Source of the DNA: Shewanella yunxiaonensis
Lineage (GTDB): Bacteria > Pseudomonadota > Gammaproteobacteria > Enterobacterales > Shewanellaceae
Length of the DNA stretch: 64,000 bases
Assembly (NCBI RefSeq): GCF_018223345.1
Contig: NZ_CP073587.1
Span: 965,001-1,029,000 of the forward strand
Direction: 5' to 3'
Part shown: piece after piece, positions 27,625 through 38,336 of the stretch
Layout: each line of letters begins with the position of its first letter
Numbering within the stretch: position 1 is the stretch's first letter
Notes under the pieces: generated by a model
Told to the model about the DNA's origin: nothing
Database searches by the model: none
Seen by the model: the letters and a program-made list of their open reading frames with translations, nothing else
Program-made: the position numbers and the translations under genes

Positions 27625-27689
27625 AAACTCGACCCGGTAAAAAGGCGCCGATTTCGGCCCGTGTGGTTGTACCGGGAGAGCTGTTATTT

Positions 27690-29609
27690 ATGGCTAGATT
27701 TATATCAACACCTTGGAATTCATTGCTCGGACGGCTGCGGTTGTCGATTACGCAGAAGGTAATGCTGGGGCTACTGCTACTGGTGATATGTCTGTTGTTG
27801 GGCAGTGTCGCCAATATCTGGGCCTCTCGCCAAGTTCGGCAGCAAGTCACCCGCATGACCGACAACGCCACGCCGTTAGTGTTGAAGGCTAATGCGCTGG
27901 CCAAAGTATTGCTCAACGCGGATCGGCAGTTGAAGACAGTTCCTGGGCTCAAAGATGAACATCTGACCATCACCACCATCAACAACTTTGGTGAACTGCA
28001 GCAGAATTTTGCTGATGCTCTGGCAGCGCTCAAGCAGATCGCTGGCGACAGTGAAGAGTTACAGTCGTTAATCGCCCCCCTGGATAACCTTGATGAAGAC
28101 TATTTCAAACAGGGTAAGGCGTTGGGGCAGCAACATCTGGCACAGCTACAGACTCAGCAAAAAATGGACGAGTTACGTCATCAATGGCGCGAAGCGTCGG
28201 TTGCTGCCGCCGGGCAGGGCGGTGCCGTGTCACAGCTGCAAAGCCTCATGCTGCAAATCCTCGAAGCTAATGATGATTTTGCTTTGTCCCGCACCCGTGA
28301 TGCAATACAGCAAGTACCGAACACCGTTACTGAACAGTCACCGTTAACCGCGCTGGCCGCACTACTGATGCAGATGCAGCAGACCCAACAACAGTATGTG
28401 ACCGCGTCCAATGAGGTGGCCTCGTTGACCGATATGACTGGCGGCAGTATCGATTATGCCACTGCCGTGTTAGGGGCTGTCGATGAAGCGGCACATGCGC
28501 GTGTCACTCAAGGCGCAGTGCAAGTCCACAATGCGTTGGCACTAGGCTTCTGGTTATCATTGGGATTGCTGGGCTTTTCTCTGCTGTTAGCACTCGTTAT
28601 CGCGGTGAATACCTATCGTTCGATCAAACGTCCGTTGGCCGAACTGTTGACAGTACAACGGGCGGCGGTCGCCGGCGATGTTACCCGTAATGTTGAATAT
28701 CAAAGCCATAATGAGTTTGGCTTGCTGGCAGACAGCACCAACCAGTTACTAGCACATATACGACAATTACTGACGCAGTTAAATGACGGTGCCGGGCAGC
28801 TAAAACAAGTGGCCACAGAAAATCGCCATCAGGCGGGTGAAGCGCATGCGGCACTGGATCGCCAACGGCAACAGACATTACAAGTGACGGCGGCGATGAC
28901 CCAGATGGGCGGTGCGGTACAAGACGTTGCCCAATCAGCGTCAGCATCGTTGGAAAGTGTTCTTACTATGGAACAAGCGGTAAATGTGGGTCGGGAACGG
29001 GTAAAGGAAACCATTGCCGGTAGCCGAATCCTGGCGCAACACTTACAGCAAGCCGCGAACTCACTAGCGACAGTAGATAGTTCCTCGCAGCAGATTGGTG
29101 GGGTGCTGGATGTGATCAGAGGTGTGGCGGAGCAGACCAACCTGCTGGCACTCAACGCCGCCATCGAAGCCGCTCGCGCCGGTGAGCATGGACGGGGATT
29201 TGCCGTTGTTGCCAGTGAAGTTCGTGTATTGGCTCAACAAACTGCCGAGTCGGCTAACATCATCAAAAACATTATCGAACAGTTGCAGTTGGGGGCGCAC
29301 AACACCGTTAGCATGATGCAGCTGTGCCAGCAGCAGATGGATACCGATCTGCAACAAAGTGCTAAAGCGGAAGCTAGCATGGAAGCGATCCGGCAGTTAA
29401 TTGCCACTGTCACTGGTAATAGCCAGCAGATAGCCAGTGCTGCGGTTGAGCAACAGAGTACTACCGAGCATATCACCGATAATCTGCAACAGATTGCCGC
29501 CATAACCGAAGAAAACTATCACGGGATCAGTGCCTTCGTTAGTGCTAGCCAGTATTTGGAACAGCTAGTTCAGGCACAGAACGCGCGGGTACAACGGTTT
29601 CGTTACTAG
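27690..29609 (+). CDS. Methyl-accepting chemotaxis protein
   Basis: A 639-residue receptor. A membrane segment (residues 26-48), a periplasmic helical domain of about 230 residues, a second membrane segment (near 280-302), a HAMP domain and a signalling domain follow in order. The hairpin tip reads [35 protein letters not shown] in register with the family. No C-terminal CheR-binding pentapeptide is present. The start at 27690 follows GGGAGAG; a GTG at 27663 is less likely. The ligand is unknown; an upstream Pho-box-like site suggests synthesis under phosphate limitation. Confidence 0.93.
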   Translation: MARFISTPWNSLLGRLRLSITQKVMLGLLLLVICLLLGSVANIWASRQVRQQVTRMTDNATPLVLKANALAKVLLNADRQLKTVPGLKDEHLTITTINNFGELQQNFADALAALKQIAGDSEELQSLIAPLDNLDEDYFKQGKALGQQHLAQLQTQQKMDELRHQWREASVAAAGQGGAVSQLQSLMLQILEANDDFALSRTRDAIQQVPNTVTEQSPLTALAALLMQMQQTQQQYVTASNEVASLTDMTGGSIDYATAVLGAVDEAAHARVTQGAVQVHNALALGFWLSLGLLGFSLLLALVIAVNTYRSIKRPLAELLTVQRAAVAGDVTRNVEYQSHNEFGLLADSTNQLLAHIRQLLTQLNDGAGQLKQVATENRHQAGEAHAALDRQRQQTLQVTAAMTQMGGAVQDVAQSASASLESVLTMEQAVNVGRERVKETIAGSRILAQHLQQAANSLATVDSSSQQIGGVLDVIRGVAEQTNLLALNAAIEAARAGEHGRGFAVVASEVRVLAQQTAESANIIKNIIEQLQLGAHNTVSMMQLCQQQMDTDLQQSAKAEASMEAIRQLIATVTGNSQQIASAAVEQQSTTEHITDNLQQIAAITEENYHGISAFVSASQYLEQLVQAQNARVQRFRY

Positions 29610-29647
29610 TTAACCATTTATTAATATTCCCATGCCATCATCGCTTC

Positions 29648-29690
29648 CCCCAGATTGCTAGCAATCTGGGGTTGGCAGCCGTTTTTTTAT
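29648..29690 (+). terminator. Rho-independent terminator after the chemoreceptor gene
   Basis: CCCCAGATTGC pairs with GCAATCTGGGG around two bases, an 11-base-pair stem. A T run follows a few bases later. Confidence 0.8.
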
Positions 29691-29722
29691 CGGTATGATA
29701 CACATTAATGAAAATCATTCTC
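29672..29722 (+). promoter_or_regulatory. Promoter with overlapping Fur box
   Basis: TTGGCA (29672-29677) and TATGAT (29694-29699) are spaced by 16 bases and form a good sigma-70 promoter. A Fur-box-like 19-mer at 29704-29722 matches GATAATGATAATCATTATC at 15 of 19 positions by my count and covers the expected transcription start. The start codon is ten bases after the box, so the mRNA leader would be very short. Confidence 0.75.
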
Positions 29723-29731
29723 ATATAAATT

Positions 29732-32173
29732 ATGTCAGGAAGTTGGAGTCAACGGATAAGTTTCCGTATACATCAGTGGTTGGGGTTAGCGAGTGCCCTG
29801 GTATTGCTGATCGTTGGTGCGACAGGCGCTTTATTAGCGTTGGAAGACGAGATTACCGCGATGCTGCCGGGCCCAACGGTGGCGGTCAGTGGTCCAGTGC
29901 TGCCGATGCCACAGTTGAGTCGGCAGCTAGCGTTGCCGGGCAAAACTTTGCAACGTATTTATCTGGAAGCAGAGCCCCAGTACCCCGGTCGCGCACAGTA
30001 TCAAGATCGGCAAACTCAGCAGCGTGAATGGCGAATCTTCAATCCCTATAATGGCAAAATTCTGGGACCTCTCCCGGCGGTCAGTAACTTTTTCGACGAT
30101 GTGATGGCATTGCACCGCTGGTTACTGCTGCCTCATTCAGTCGGTAGCGTCATTACCGGCACGGCGGCGTTGATGGCAATTGGTCTGCTGCTTGCCGGGT
30201 TTATTCGCCGAGCGCCAGACCGGTTAACCAATATCAAGGACTGGTTATGGTGGAAACGTGGTAGCAAAGGTCGTTTGGCGTTGTGGCAATTCCATGCGCT
30301 GATAGGTACCTGGTTGTTTATCCCGATATTTATCATGGCGCTGACCGGTCCTTGGTTTGCTTTTGACTGGTATAAGAATGGTGTAAAGCAGTGGCTTGGA
30401 TCACCGCAGCCAACGGCGGTGGCGGACGTTGCCGTGACTCCAAATGCGGATGCGGTTTGGCATAACTTCCTGTCGATTAAACCGGATGGGCATTTCGCCC
30501 GCTGGTACTTTCCGGCACAAGCTACCGGCAATGTACGGATCCGTTATCTGGAAGCCGATGCTCCTCATCCACAGGCATTTTCGGTCTTGATCTTTGATGC
30601 CGCAGGTAAGCTGTTACAGCAGCAGCGATATTCGGATCTGCATGGCGGGGATTATCTGCTGGCAAACATTTATGCACTGCACACCGGATTATTTTTCGGG
30701 TTAACCGGTAAATTACTTTGGTCGTTGGCGGGGCTGGCATTTTCTTCATTTGCCGTGACCGGCGTATGGCTGTTCTTTAATCGACGCGCCCGTCCCAAAG
30801 AACAAGCCTCCGGCAGTGCTGAAACGCTGATCGCTTACGCCAGTCAGAGTGGTACCGCAGCCGCTCATGGTCAGCGCCTCAAAAACTGGTTGGAACAACA
30901 AGGTGCCGGAGTGCATCTGCGCTCTTTGGCCAACATGCAGCCACAAGACTTGGGTGCTTATCGGCAGGTGCTGGTGCTAGCGTCAACCTATGGCGAGGGG
31001 CAGGCGCCCGATAGCGCCATCGCCTTTCAACACCAGTTAGCGACTACCGCATTGGCGCTTAATCATGTGAATGTGGCCGTGTTGGCGTTTGGTGACCGCC
31101 AATATCAACATTTCTGTGCATTTGGTCATTGGCTTGCACAGCGTTTCAGTGAGCTGGGGGCTGGCACCTTGCTGCCACTTCAAGAAGTTGACCGCGGCGC
31201 CGAGCTAGCTCTGCAACAATGGAATGCGGCGTTGGCACAAAAATTACACCTGGAGCCCTCATCATTAGCGTTAGACAGCTGGCAACAAGCGACCTTGACT
31301 GAACATCGCTGCCTTAATCCTGACAGCGGCAGAGAGGTGTACCATCTTGAATTCAAGGTGGATGGCAACTGGCAAGCAGGCGATATTCTTGAGCTATTAC
31401 CGCTATGGTCAGAGGCTAAAAGCCGTGAATACCTGCGGCAGATAGGGTTGGACGCGGATGCGATGGTCAGCACGCATACTGGTGTCATGCCGTTATGGCA
31501 GGCACAGGCACAGTGTCTGGAAGCGTTATCCGTCACTCAGAACAGTTTATCTCCTCAGCAATATGTGAATGCCGCTGCTGCTTTGGCCCCGCGCAGCTAT
31601 TCTATTGCCAGCATCGATAGCCAGGTACAGTTGATGGTACGTCGGGTGGCCGGGACTGATGGCTGGGAAGGGCGTGCTTCCGGGGCGTTGGCAACTGCTG
31701 ATGTCGGCAGCAACTGGCAAGTACGATTGAAGCCGCACAGCAATTTTCACCTGCCACAGGCCGATGTTCCACTCATTTTGGTCGGGGCGGGTACTGGACT
31801 GGCACCTTATCTCGGCTTTTTGCAGCAACGCCGAAAGCTGAATTATCAAACGCCAGTGTGGTTGTTGTTCGGCGAGCGCTACGCGGAGCTGGATAATTAC
31901 TACGCGGCGGAATTAACCGGATTCGTTGATGCCGGTGTCATCAGCCATCTGGATTTTGCCTGGTCACGGCCACAAGGCCGTTATGTGCAGCAGTGTCTGC
32001 AGGCAGAAGCCGCGCGACTGCAACAGTACTTGGCGTCTGGCGCCCATATTTATGTCTGTGGTGCTATTGACGGGATCGGCGCGGGTGTGCAGCAAGTGTT
32101 GCTACAAATTCTAGGTGATAACCTGTTAGATGAGTTGCAACGTCAGGGACGTTATCACCGGGATCTCTATTAA
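29732..32173 (+). CDS. PepSY-TM / flavodoxin / FAD-NADPH reductase fusion
   Basis: An 813-residue inner-membrane fusion. Residues 1-350 form a PepSY_TM unit with four membrane segments and histidines fit for haem (RIHQWLGL, LHRWLLLPHS, WQFHALIGTW, YALHTGLFFGL). A flavodoxin domain (IAYASQSGTAAAHGQRL) and an FAD/NADPH domain (RSYSIAS, GAGTGLAPYLGFLQQR, AHIYVCGAIDGI) follow, as in sulphite and P450 reductases. It likely passes cytoplasmic NADPH electrons across the membrane. The Fur box suggests ferric-siderophore or ferric reduction. No good ribosome-binding site precedes the ATG. Confidence 0.88.
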   Translation: MSGSWSQRISFRIHQWLGLASALVLLIVGATGALLALEDEITAMLPGPTVAVSGPVLPMPQLSRQLALPGKTLQRIYLEAEPQYPGRAQYQDRQTQQREWRIFNPYNGKILGPLPAVSNFFDDVMALHRWLLLPHSVGSVITGTAALMAIGLLLAGFIRRAPDRLTNIKDWLWWKRGSKGRLALWQFHALIGTWLFIPIFIMALTGPWFAFDWYKNGVKQWLGSPQPTAVADVAVTPNADAVWHNFLSIKPDGHFARWYFPAQATGNVRIRYLEADAPHPQAFSVLIFDAAGKLLQQQRYSDLHGGDYLLANIYALHTGLFFGLTGKLLWSLAGLAFSSFAVTGVWLFFNRRARPKEQASGSAETLIAYASQSGTAAAHGQRLKNWLEQQGAGVHLRSLANMQPQDLGAYRQVLVLASTYGEGQAPDSAIAFQHQLATTALALNHVNVAVLAFGDRQYQHFCAFGHWLAQRFSELGAGTLLPLQEVDRGAELALQQWNAALAQKLHLEPSSLALDSWQQATLTEHRCLNPDSGREVYHLEFKVDGNWQAGDILELLPLWSEAKSREYLRQIGLDADAMVSTHTGVMPLWQAQAQCLEALSVTQNSLSPQQYVNAAAALAPRSYSIASIDSQVQLMVRRVAGTDGWEGRASGALATADVGSNWQVRLKPHSNFHLPQADVPLILVGAGTGLAPYLGFLQQRRKLNYQTPVWLLFGERYAELDNYYAAELTGFVDAGVISHLDFAWSRPQGRYVQQCLQAEAARLQQYLASGAHIYVCGAIDGIGAGVQQVLLQILGDNLLDELQRQGRYHRDLY

Positions 32174-32185
32174 TGCTAGGAAGAT

Positions 32186-32206
32186 GGCTGCCATCAGTTG
32201 GCAGCC
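32186..32206. terminator. Hairpin at the convergent gene ends
   Basis: GGCTGCC and GGCAGCC pair around a seven-base loop, overlapping the stop of the leftward lipoprotein gene. No T tract is present. Confidence 0.35.
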
Positions 32207-33147
32207 GGTAACTTCATGGATAAAGACAGTGCCGTCTTAAGCCAGTTGTCCATCAGCTGCTGGGCGTCGCTGTCAGGCTTTAGTACCGCCACATGATTGC
32301 CATCACGCTGATGACGTTGCATCTGTAGGCTATTCAATTGTGCTGGCCAGTCGGTAGCGATCACCTCATCTTGCGCCGCACTCACCACCAATGTCGGTTG
32401 GGCCCAGCCTGCCAGCATCGCTCGCAAATCTGTATCTACATCGGCAATTCTCAGTTGTTGCAACGCCTGCTGTGTTCCCGCATTAATACTGCTGTTGGGG
32501 ATCAGCAGACTCAAAAACGGATGAAAGGCTCTGGCTGCACCGGGAGCTGCTTGTTTTAACGGACTGCTGGGGGCTAATAACACCAGCGCGTCTGCATTCA
32601 GTGCCTTTGCCAGATAAGTGGCACTGATGGTGCCCATTGAGTGTCCGACGATGATCAGTGGTCGCGGTGCATTTAATCCCAGAAACCAGGGCTTCAGGTA
32701 ATTAACATCCCGCGTACCATAGCTGAAATCACTGACAGAGGTGCTGGCCTGACCTGGCAGATCTGGCATATAAGTGTGAAAACCGCGGCTCTGAAAATAA
32801 AAGCTCCACGGCAGCATGTAACTCCAATTGGCGCCATAGCCATGCAGCAATACTACCGTCCCTTTGACGGAAAAGGGCGCTGGCAAAATCTCGGTGTTAC
32901 CACCAAAGACAATATCCATTGCCGCAAAATTGTTCGGGGGCTGGGCAGTCCACGGTGTACCACTGACATAGTGGATACAGGGCGCCTGACAATTATCGTG
33001 GCGCTGTAAATCCACGTTCTGGTAATAATCCTCTGACGCGACAATTTTACTGGGTTGGCGCTGTGGTTCGGCAATCTGATGCGCCACATAGTTGGCGCAG
33101 CCACTTAATAACATTAACAATAACAGCGAAAACAGCCGCACGTTCAT
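32194..33147 (-). CDS. Alpha/beta hydrolase lipoprotein
   Basis: A 317-residue hydrolase. The signal peptide ends in the lipobox LLSGCAN near residue 17, so the protein should be lipid-anchored. The nucleophile elbow is IVGHSMGTISA, the acid is probably in SAAQDEVIATD and the histidine in RDGNHVAVL. The substrate is unknown; the fold suits an esterase or lipase. It is convergent with the PepSY fusion and divergent from glyA. Confidence 0.85.
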   Translation of the reverse strand: MNVRLFSLLLLMLLSGCANYVAHQIAEPQRQPSKIVASEDYYQNVDLQRHDNCQAPCIHYVSGTPWTAQPPNNFAAMDIVFGGNTEILPAPFSVKGTVVLLHGYGANWSYMLPWSFYFQSRGFHTYMPDLPGQASTSVSDFSYGTRDVNYLKPWFLGLNAPRPLIIVGHSMGTISATYLAKALNADALVLLAPSSPLKQAAPGAARAFHPFLSLLIPNSSINAGTQQALQQLRIADVDTDLRAMLAGWAQPTLVVSAAQDEVIATDWPAQLNSLQMQRHQRDGNHVAVLKPDSDAQQLMDNWLKTALSLSMKLPAAN

Positions 33148-33378
33148 CTCGGAAGCAGTTCCTTGAGGTTATTTTAATTTTTTCAGATACTGGCATTGCA
33201 TTTGGGGTATTGCAAGCAGATGAAGCTGTATCTCGCAGGTGAGCCAGTTGTTCGCAAAGTGAAACACTGTCATCTTTCTGTGGAAGGATTTTCATCCTCC
33301 TCTGTGCTGGGATTGTGACGCAGAGCAGAGTAGAATACGCGCAACCCTACCGATAAGACTGTCCAGCTGGAGTAACCA

Positions 33379-34632
33379 ATGCTGAAGAAGAGTATGAACA
33401 TCGCCGACTATGATGCGGAGCTGTTTCAGGCTATTGAAGATGAGAACCGTCGTCAGGAAGAACACATTGAGCTGATCGCTTCCGAAAACTACACCAGCCC
33501 ACGGGTCATGCAGGCCCAAGGCTCACAGTTAACCAACAAGTACGCCGAAGGCTATCCTGCCAAGCGTTACTATGGCGGTTGTGAGTATGTGGATGTGGTG
33601 GAAAATCTTGCCATTGACCGTGCTAAGCAGCTGTTTGGCGCGACTTATGCCAACGTGCAACCCCATTCAGGTTCTCAGGCAAACTACGCTGTGTACATGG
33701 CGTTGTTGAAACCCGGTGATACTGTGCTGGGGATGAACCTGGCTCATGGTGGTCACCTGACTCACGGCTCACCGGTTAACTTCTCCGGTAAACTGTTTAA
33801 CATCATTCCTTACGGTGTCGATGATCAGGGTAAGATTGATTACGCTGAATTGGAAACATTGGCGTTGCAACATAAGCCGAAGATGATCATCGGCGGTTTC
33901 TCCGCTTATTCCGGTATCGTTGATTGGGCCAAACTGCGTGAAATTGCTGATAAAGTCGGTGCTTTCCTGTTTGTGGATATGGCCCATGTTGCTGGTCTGG
34001 TGGCTGCAGGTGTATATCCAAGCCCAATCCCACACGCACATGTGGTGACGACTACTACGCACAAAACCCTGGCGGGTCCTCGTGGTGGATTGATCCTCTC
34101 CGCTGCCGATGACGAAGATCTGTATAAGAAGCTGAACTCAGCGGTATTCCCGGGCAGTCAGGGCGGTCCACTGATGCACGTGATTGCCGGTAAGGCTGTG
34201 GCGTTCAAAGAAGCGTTAGAGCCAGCATTCAAAGCTTATCAGCAGCAGGTTGTGACCAACGCCAAGGCGATGGTAGAAGTATTCCTGGAACGTGGCTATA
34301 AGATCGTTTCTGGCGGCACTGACAACCATCTGATGCTGGTAGATCTTATCGGCCGTGAACTGACTGGTAAGGAAGCCGACGCCGCCCTTGGTCGTGCCAA
34401 CATTACCGTTAACAAAAACTCTGTGCCTAATGACCCACGTTCACCTTTCGTGACTTCCGGGATCCGTATTGGTACTCCGGCGATCACTCGTCGTGGATTT
34501 AAAGAAGCCGAAGCTAAACTGCTCACCGGCTGGATCTGTGATGTGCTGGACAACGCCAGTGATGAAGCCGTTATTGACACAGTGAAAGGCAAAGTGCTGG
34601 AACTGTGCGCTCGCTTCCCTGTTTACGGTTAA
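33379..34632 (+). CDS. glyA: GlyA, serine hydroxymethyltransferase
   Basis: A 417-residue PLP enzyme that matches E. coli GlyA from the first residues ([20 protein letters not shown]). The PLP lysine is in [16 protein letters not shown]. It converts serine and tetrahydrofolate to glycine and 5,10-methylene-tetrahydrofolate in the cytoplasm. CTGGAG precedes the ATG at 33379. It is followed by a terminator and nrdR, an order common in gammaproteobacteria. Confidence 0.97.
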   Translation: MLKKSMNIADYDAELFQAIEDENRRQEEHIELIASENYTSPRVMQAQGSQLTNKYAEGYPAKRYYGGCEYVDVVENLAIDRAKQLFGATYANVQPHSGSQANYAVYMALLKPGDTVLGMNLAHGGHLTHGSPVNFSGKLFNIIPYGVDDQGKIDYAELETLALQHKPKMIIGGFSAYSGIVDWAKLREIADKVGAFLFVDMAHVAGLVAAGVYPSPIPHAHVVTTTTHKTLAGPRGGLILSAADDEDLYKKLNSAVFPGSQGGPLMHVIAGKAVAFKEALEPAFKAYQQQVVTNAKAMVEVFLERGYKIVSGGTDNHLMLVDLIGRELTGKEADAALGRANITVNKNSVPNDPRSPFVTSGIRIGTPAITRRGFKEAEAKLLTGWICDVLDNASDEAVIDTVKGKVLELCARFPVYG

Positions 34633-34660
34633 CCTTTTCAGGCAGATCGATTAAACTGGC

Positions 34661-34690
34661 ATGGCCGCTGCATTCAGCGGCCATTTTTGT
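34661..34690 (+). terminator. Rho-independent terminator between glyA and nrdR
   Basis: ATGGCCGCTG pairs perfectly with CAGCGGCCAT around a four-base loop and is followed by TTTTTG. Confidence 0.88.
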
Positions 34691-34738
34691 TTCTGTTCCC
34701 CGCTGGAACAGCCCGGTTTGTTTTGCGCAGGAGGCATA

Positions 34739-35191
34739 ATGCATTGTCCATTTTGCAGTGCGACTGATACCAAAGTGATTGATTCCAGATTGGTGGCGGA
34801 TGGCCATCAGGTGCGTCGTCGTCGCGAATGCACGCTGTGCCATGAACGTTTTACTACGTTTGAAAGCGCGGAATTGGTAATGCCTCGAGTGATTAAACGC
34901 GATGGTTCGCGCCAGCCGTTTGACGAGGACAAATTGCGCGGTGGTATGTTGCGTGCTGCTGAAAAGCGTCCGGTTTCCATCGATAAAATCGAAGAAGCCA
35001 TCAACAAAATTAAATCGGCGCTGCGCGCCACCGGTGAACGAGAAGTCACCTCTGAGATGATCGGTAATCTGATGATGGACCAGCTGATTGAGCTGGATAA
35101 AGTGGCCTATATCCGCTTTGCATCGGTATATCGTGCGTTTGAGGATGTCTCAGAGTTTGGCGAAGCTATCGCCAGTCTGCAGAAGAAGTAA
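34739..35191 (+). CDS. nrdR: NrdR, repressor of ribonucleotide reductase genes
   Basis: A 150-residue regulator. The zinc ribbon is CPFC...CTLC (Cys3, Cys6, Cys31, Cys34) and an ATP-cone domain follows ([19 protein letters not shown]). It binds nucleotide and represses nrd operons. The start at 34739 is fixed by AGGAGG four bases upstream; an in-frame start at 34661 lies inside the terminator. It ends two bases before ribD, as usual for the nrdR-ribD pair. Confidence 0.97.
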   Translation: MHCPFCSATDTKVIDSRLVADGHQVRRRRECTLCHERFTTFESAELVMPRVIKRDGSRQPFDEDKLRGGMLRAAEKRPVSIDKIEEAINKIKSALRATGEREVTSEMIGNLMMDQLIELDKVAYIRFASVYRAFEDVSEFGEAIASLQKK

Positions 35192-35193
35192 TC

Positions 35194-36318
35194 ATGTGGT
35201 CGACCATTGATATCACCATGATGAGCCGGGCTATCATGCTGGCTCGTCGTGGCCGTTATACCACCCGCCCTAATCCTAATGTCGGTTGCGTTATCGTTGA
35301 TGCCAACGGCGTGATTGTGGGGGAAGGCTGGCATCAACGTGCGGGCGGGCCGCATGCCGAAGTCCATGCTTGGCGCATGGCGGGTGACAAAGCGCGAGGG
35401 GCGACCGCCTATGTCACGCTGGAGCCGTGCAGTCATTATGGCCGGACACCGCCCTGTGCCAACGGTTTAATTGCGCAGGGGCTGAAGCGGGTGGTGATTG
35501 CCATGACTGACCCTAATCCCCAGGTCGCCGGGCGTGGCATCGCCATGTTGCAAGCTGCCGGGATTGACGTTTGCTCAGGATTACTCGCTGATGAAGCGCG
35601 CAAACTGAATCCGGGGTTCCTGTCGCGAATGGAACGTGGCCGACCATACGTCACGGTGAAACTCGCGGCGAGTCTTGATGGCAAGACCGCGTTGGCAAAT
35701 GGCGAGTCCAAATGGATTACCGGGCCAGCGGCACGCGAAGATGTACAGCGACTACGGGCGTTAAGCTGCGCTGTCGTTACCGGCATTGATACAGTGTTGG
35801 CTGATGATCCCTCAATGAATGTGCGATATCAGCAATTGGGCTACTTACAGCAGCAACTTGATGAAGATGAACTCATACAACCGCTGCGTGTGGTGCTGGA
35901 TAGCCGCTGCCGGATGCCGGCGACTGCGCGTATGCTGTCTTTGCCGGGGCAAACTCTGCTGGTCAGTTGTCAGGCGTACCCCGCAGAATTTATGAGAACA
36001 CTGCCAGCAAATGTACAGTGTTTACAATTACCCGATGTGGCCGGACGCATAGATCTCAGCGCCTTGTTGCAGTATTTGGCAACGAGTTGTAACTCGGTGC
36101 TGGTGGAAGCGGGCGCAACTTTGTGTGGTGCATTTATCAGTAATGCGCTGGCGGATGAATTGGTGTTGTATCAGGCACCGAAAATTCTTGGTGCCAGCGG
36201 GCGCAACTTGTTGCAACTGCCACAGTATCAACAGTTATCGGACCTCCCATCGCTACAATTAATAGAACAACGTAAAGTAGGTGTCGATAATCGCCTGACG
36301 CTGAAACTAGGGGATTAA
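35194..36318 (+). CDS. ribD: RibD, bifunctional deaminase-reductase of riboflavin synthesis
   Basis: A 374-residue enzyme. The N-terminal deaminase has the zinc motifs HAE (GGPHAEVHA) and PCSHYGRTPPC; the C-terminal reductase begins near RPYVTVKLAASLDGKTA. It performs the second and third steps of riboflavin synthesis after GTP cyclohydrolase II. It ends two bases before ribE, so nrdR-ribD-ribE are probably cotranscribed. Confidence 0.96.
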   Translation: MWSTIDITMMSRAIMLARRGRYTTRPNPNVGCVIVDANGVIVGEGWHQRAGGPHAEVHAWRMAGDKARGATAYVTLEPCSHYGRTPPCANGLIAQGLKRVVIAMTDPNPQVAGRGIAMLQAAGIDVCSGLLADEARKLNPGFLSRMERGRPYVTVKLAASLDGKTALANGESKWITGPAAREDVQRLRALSCAVVTGIDTVLADDPSMNVRYQQLGYLQQQLDEDELIQPLRVVLDSRCRMPATARMLSLPGQTLLVSCQAYPAEFMRTLPANVQCLQLPDVAGRIDLSALLQYLATSCNSVLVEAGATLCGAFISNALADELVLYQAPKILGASGRNLLQLPQYQQLSDLPSLQLIEQRKVGVDNRLTLKLGD

Positions 36319-36320
36319 TC

Positions 36321-36977
36321 ATGTTTACCGGAATTATTGAAGCTGTCGGACACCTCAGCCGCATTGAGCGCCGCGGTGATGACATTCGCCTGACGGTAGC
36401 CAGTGGCAAGCTGGATCTCAGTGATGTGCAGTTAGGCGATAGTATCGCCACTAATGGTGTATGTCTGACCGTGGTTGAACGGTTATCGGATGGCTATGTG
36501 GCCGACATCTCTGCCGAAACCGTGAGTCTTACCGGGTTTGACCGTTATCAAGTCGGGCAGGCCGTGAATCTGGAAAAAGCGGTTACGCCGAGTACCCGTC
36601 TGGGCGGACATCTGGTTAGCGGGCATGTAGACGGACAGGCGCGAGTGCTGGAAATCAGTGCTCGCGGTAAGGCAACAGAATATTGGCTGGAAGCGCCGCA
36701 AACATTAGCGCGCTATATTGCGCATAAAGGCTCGATTGCCATTGACGGTGTCAGCCTCACGGTCAATGAAGTCAAGGATAATCGCTTCCGTTTGACCATC
36801 GTGCCACATACGTCCGGCGAGACGACATTGCCATTACTCAAAGCGGGCGATTTGGTGAATCTGGAAGTGGATCAGATTGCCCGTTATCTGGAGCGGCTGA
36901 TGCAGCAATCATCAGCAGAAAAGGCTGCCGGTGGTGTGTCGCTGGAGCAGCTCGCCAGAGCCGGATTTATTCGTTAA
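36321..36977 (+). CDS. ribE: RibE (RibC), riboflavin synthase alpha subunit
   Basis: A 218-residue enzyme starting MFTGIIEAVG, the family signature, with two lumazine-binding repeats (NGVCLTV in the first, DGVSLTVNEV in the second). It makes riboflavin by dismutation of two 6,7-dimethyl-8-ribityllumazine molecules. In E. coli the same enzyme is called RibC. It follows ribD directly. Confidence 0.96.
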   Translation: MFTGIIEAVGHLSRIERRGDDIRLTVASGKLDLSDVQLGDSIATNGVCLTVVERLSDGYVADISAETVSLTGFDRYQVGQAVNLEKAVTPSTRLGGHLVSGHVDGQARVLEISARGKATEYWLEAPQTLARYIAHKGSIAIDGVSLTVNEVKDNRFRLTIVPHTSGETTLPLLKAGDLVNLEVDQIARYLERLMQQSSAEKAAGGVSLEQLARAGFIR

Positions 36978-37113
36978 TCAGTGATAATTTTTAACCAAGC
37001 ACTGGAGCTTGACCGATTACACGTTAGAATTCATCACACTTACTAAACCACGATTTTGGCGAGCCCAATTGCTGCCAAAGTGTGGCTCCTAAAGTCGTAT
37101 ATGGGGTTGTATC

Positions 37114-38232
37114 ATGGCGTTACACAGTATTGAAGAGATCGTCGAGGATTTCCGTCAGGGTAAAATGGTCATTCTGATGGATGACGAAGACCGGGAAAAT
37201 GAAGGTGATATCATTATTGCCGCTGAAAAAATCACCCCGGAAGCGATCAACTTTATGGCTCGTTACGGCCGTGGGCTGATCTGTCTGACCTTGACCAAAG
37301 CACGTTGTCAGCAGCTGCACTTGCCGTTAATGGTAAAAGATAACAGTGCGCCGTTTTCGACTAATTTTACCGTATCCATTGAAGCGGCCGAAGGTGTTAC
37401 TACGGGCATCAGTGCCCACGACCGCGCGGTAACCGTTCAGAAAGCCGTTGCCAAGCATGCTGAACCAGCAGATATCGTGCAACCCGGACATATCTTCCCG
37501 TTGATGGCACAAGATGGCGGGGTGCTGGTACGTGCCGGCCATACCGAAGCTGGCTGTGATTTAGCGCGTTTGGCTGGTTTGGAGCCTGCGGCCGTCATTG
37601 TTGAAGTGCTTAACGAAGATGGCACTATGGCACGTCGCCCACAGTTGGAAGCATTTGCCGAGACGCATGGTATCAAAGTGGGCACCATTGCCGACTTGAT
37701 TGAATATCGCAATAACACCGAAACCACCGTGATTTTGGAAGGTAAATGTAAACTGCCAACCCGTTTCGGTGAGTTTGAACTGCACGCGTTTCGCGACACC
37801 ATCGATAACCAGTTGCACTATGCGATGGTACGCGGGGAAATTACTGATAACCTGCTGGTGCGAGTGCATCTGCAAAACACTTTCCACGATCTGCTGTATT
37901 CCGAACGCGATGAAGTCCGCAGTTGGCCGCTCGATAAAGCCATGGCACTCATTGGTAAGGAAGGCGGCGTGATGTTGCTGTTAGGTAATCAGGAACCGAT
38001 GAGTGATGTGATCGCCAAAGTCAAAGCATTCGAAGCTGAAGATAAAGGCGAACAAGCGTTACCTCACCGTTCTCAGAAAACTTCGCAGCGGGTTGGTGTT
38101 GGTTCACAGATCCTGGCAACCCTCGGCGTCAAGCGCATGCGGTTATTGAGCTCAGTTAAGCGTTATCATTCGCTGGGGGGGTTTGGTCTGGAAGTCACCG
38201 AGTATATTCCGGATGACTCTGACAGTAATTAA
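37114..38232 (+). CDS. ribBX: RibBX: DHBP synthase with degenerate GTP cyclohydrolase II-like domain
   Basis: A 372-residue fusion. Residues 1-200 are a complete 3,4-dihydroxy-2-butanone-4-phosphate synthase ([19 protein letters not shown]). The C-terminal part aligns with RibA but lacks the zinc cysteines: where RibA has SECLTGD and CDCG, this protein reads [23 protein letters not shown]. It should thus make the lumazine C4 precursor from ribulose 5-phosphate but not open GTP. This matches the RibBX variant described in proteobacteria including Shewanella; a separate ribA is expected elsewhere. No FMN riboswitch was seen in the 136-base gap before it. Confidence 0.92.
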   Translation: MALHSIEEIVEDFRQGKMVILMDDEDRENEGDIIIAAEKITPEAINFMARYGRGLICLTLTKARCQQLHLPLMVKDNSAPFSTNFTVSIEAAEGVTTGISAHDRAVTVQKAVAKHAEPADIVQPGHIFPLMAQDGGVLVRAGHTEAGCDLARLAGLEPAAVIVEVLNEDGTMARRPQLEAFAETHGIKVGTIADLIEYRNNTETTVILEGKCKLPTRFGEFELHAFRDTIDNQLHYAMVRGEITDNLLVRVHLQNTFHDLLYSERDEVRSWPLDKAMALIGKEGGVMLLLGNQEPMSDVIAKVKAFEAEDKGEQALPHRSQKTSQRVGVGSQILATLGVKRMRLLSSVKRYHSLGGFGLEVTEYIPDDSDSN

Positions 38233-38336
38233 GTGATTATTTGTTAAAACTCAGCGGCGCGGGCACGGATTGCATGCTATTATAGCGCCGATTTTTGCCC
38301 TTAATCGGGTGCTCTTTAGTTTAGTTAGGTAACGAC

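Noticed and set aside
36978..37113. Possible FMN riboswitch before ribBX
   Set aside because: The conserved RFN segments were looked for and not found in this short gap.
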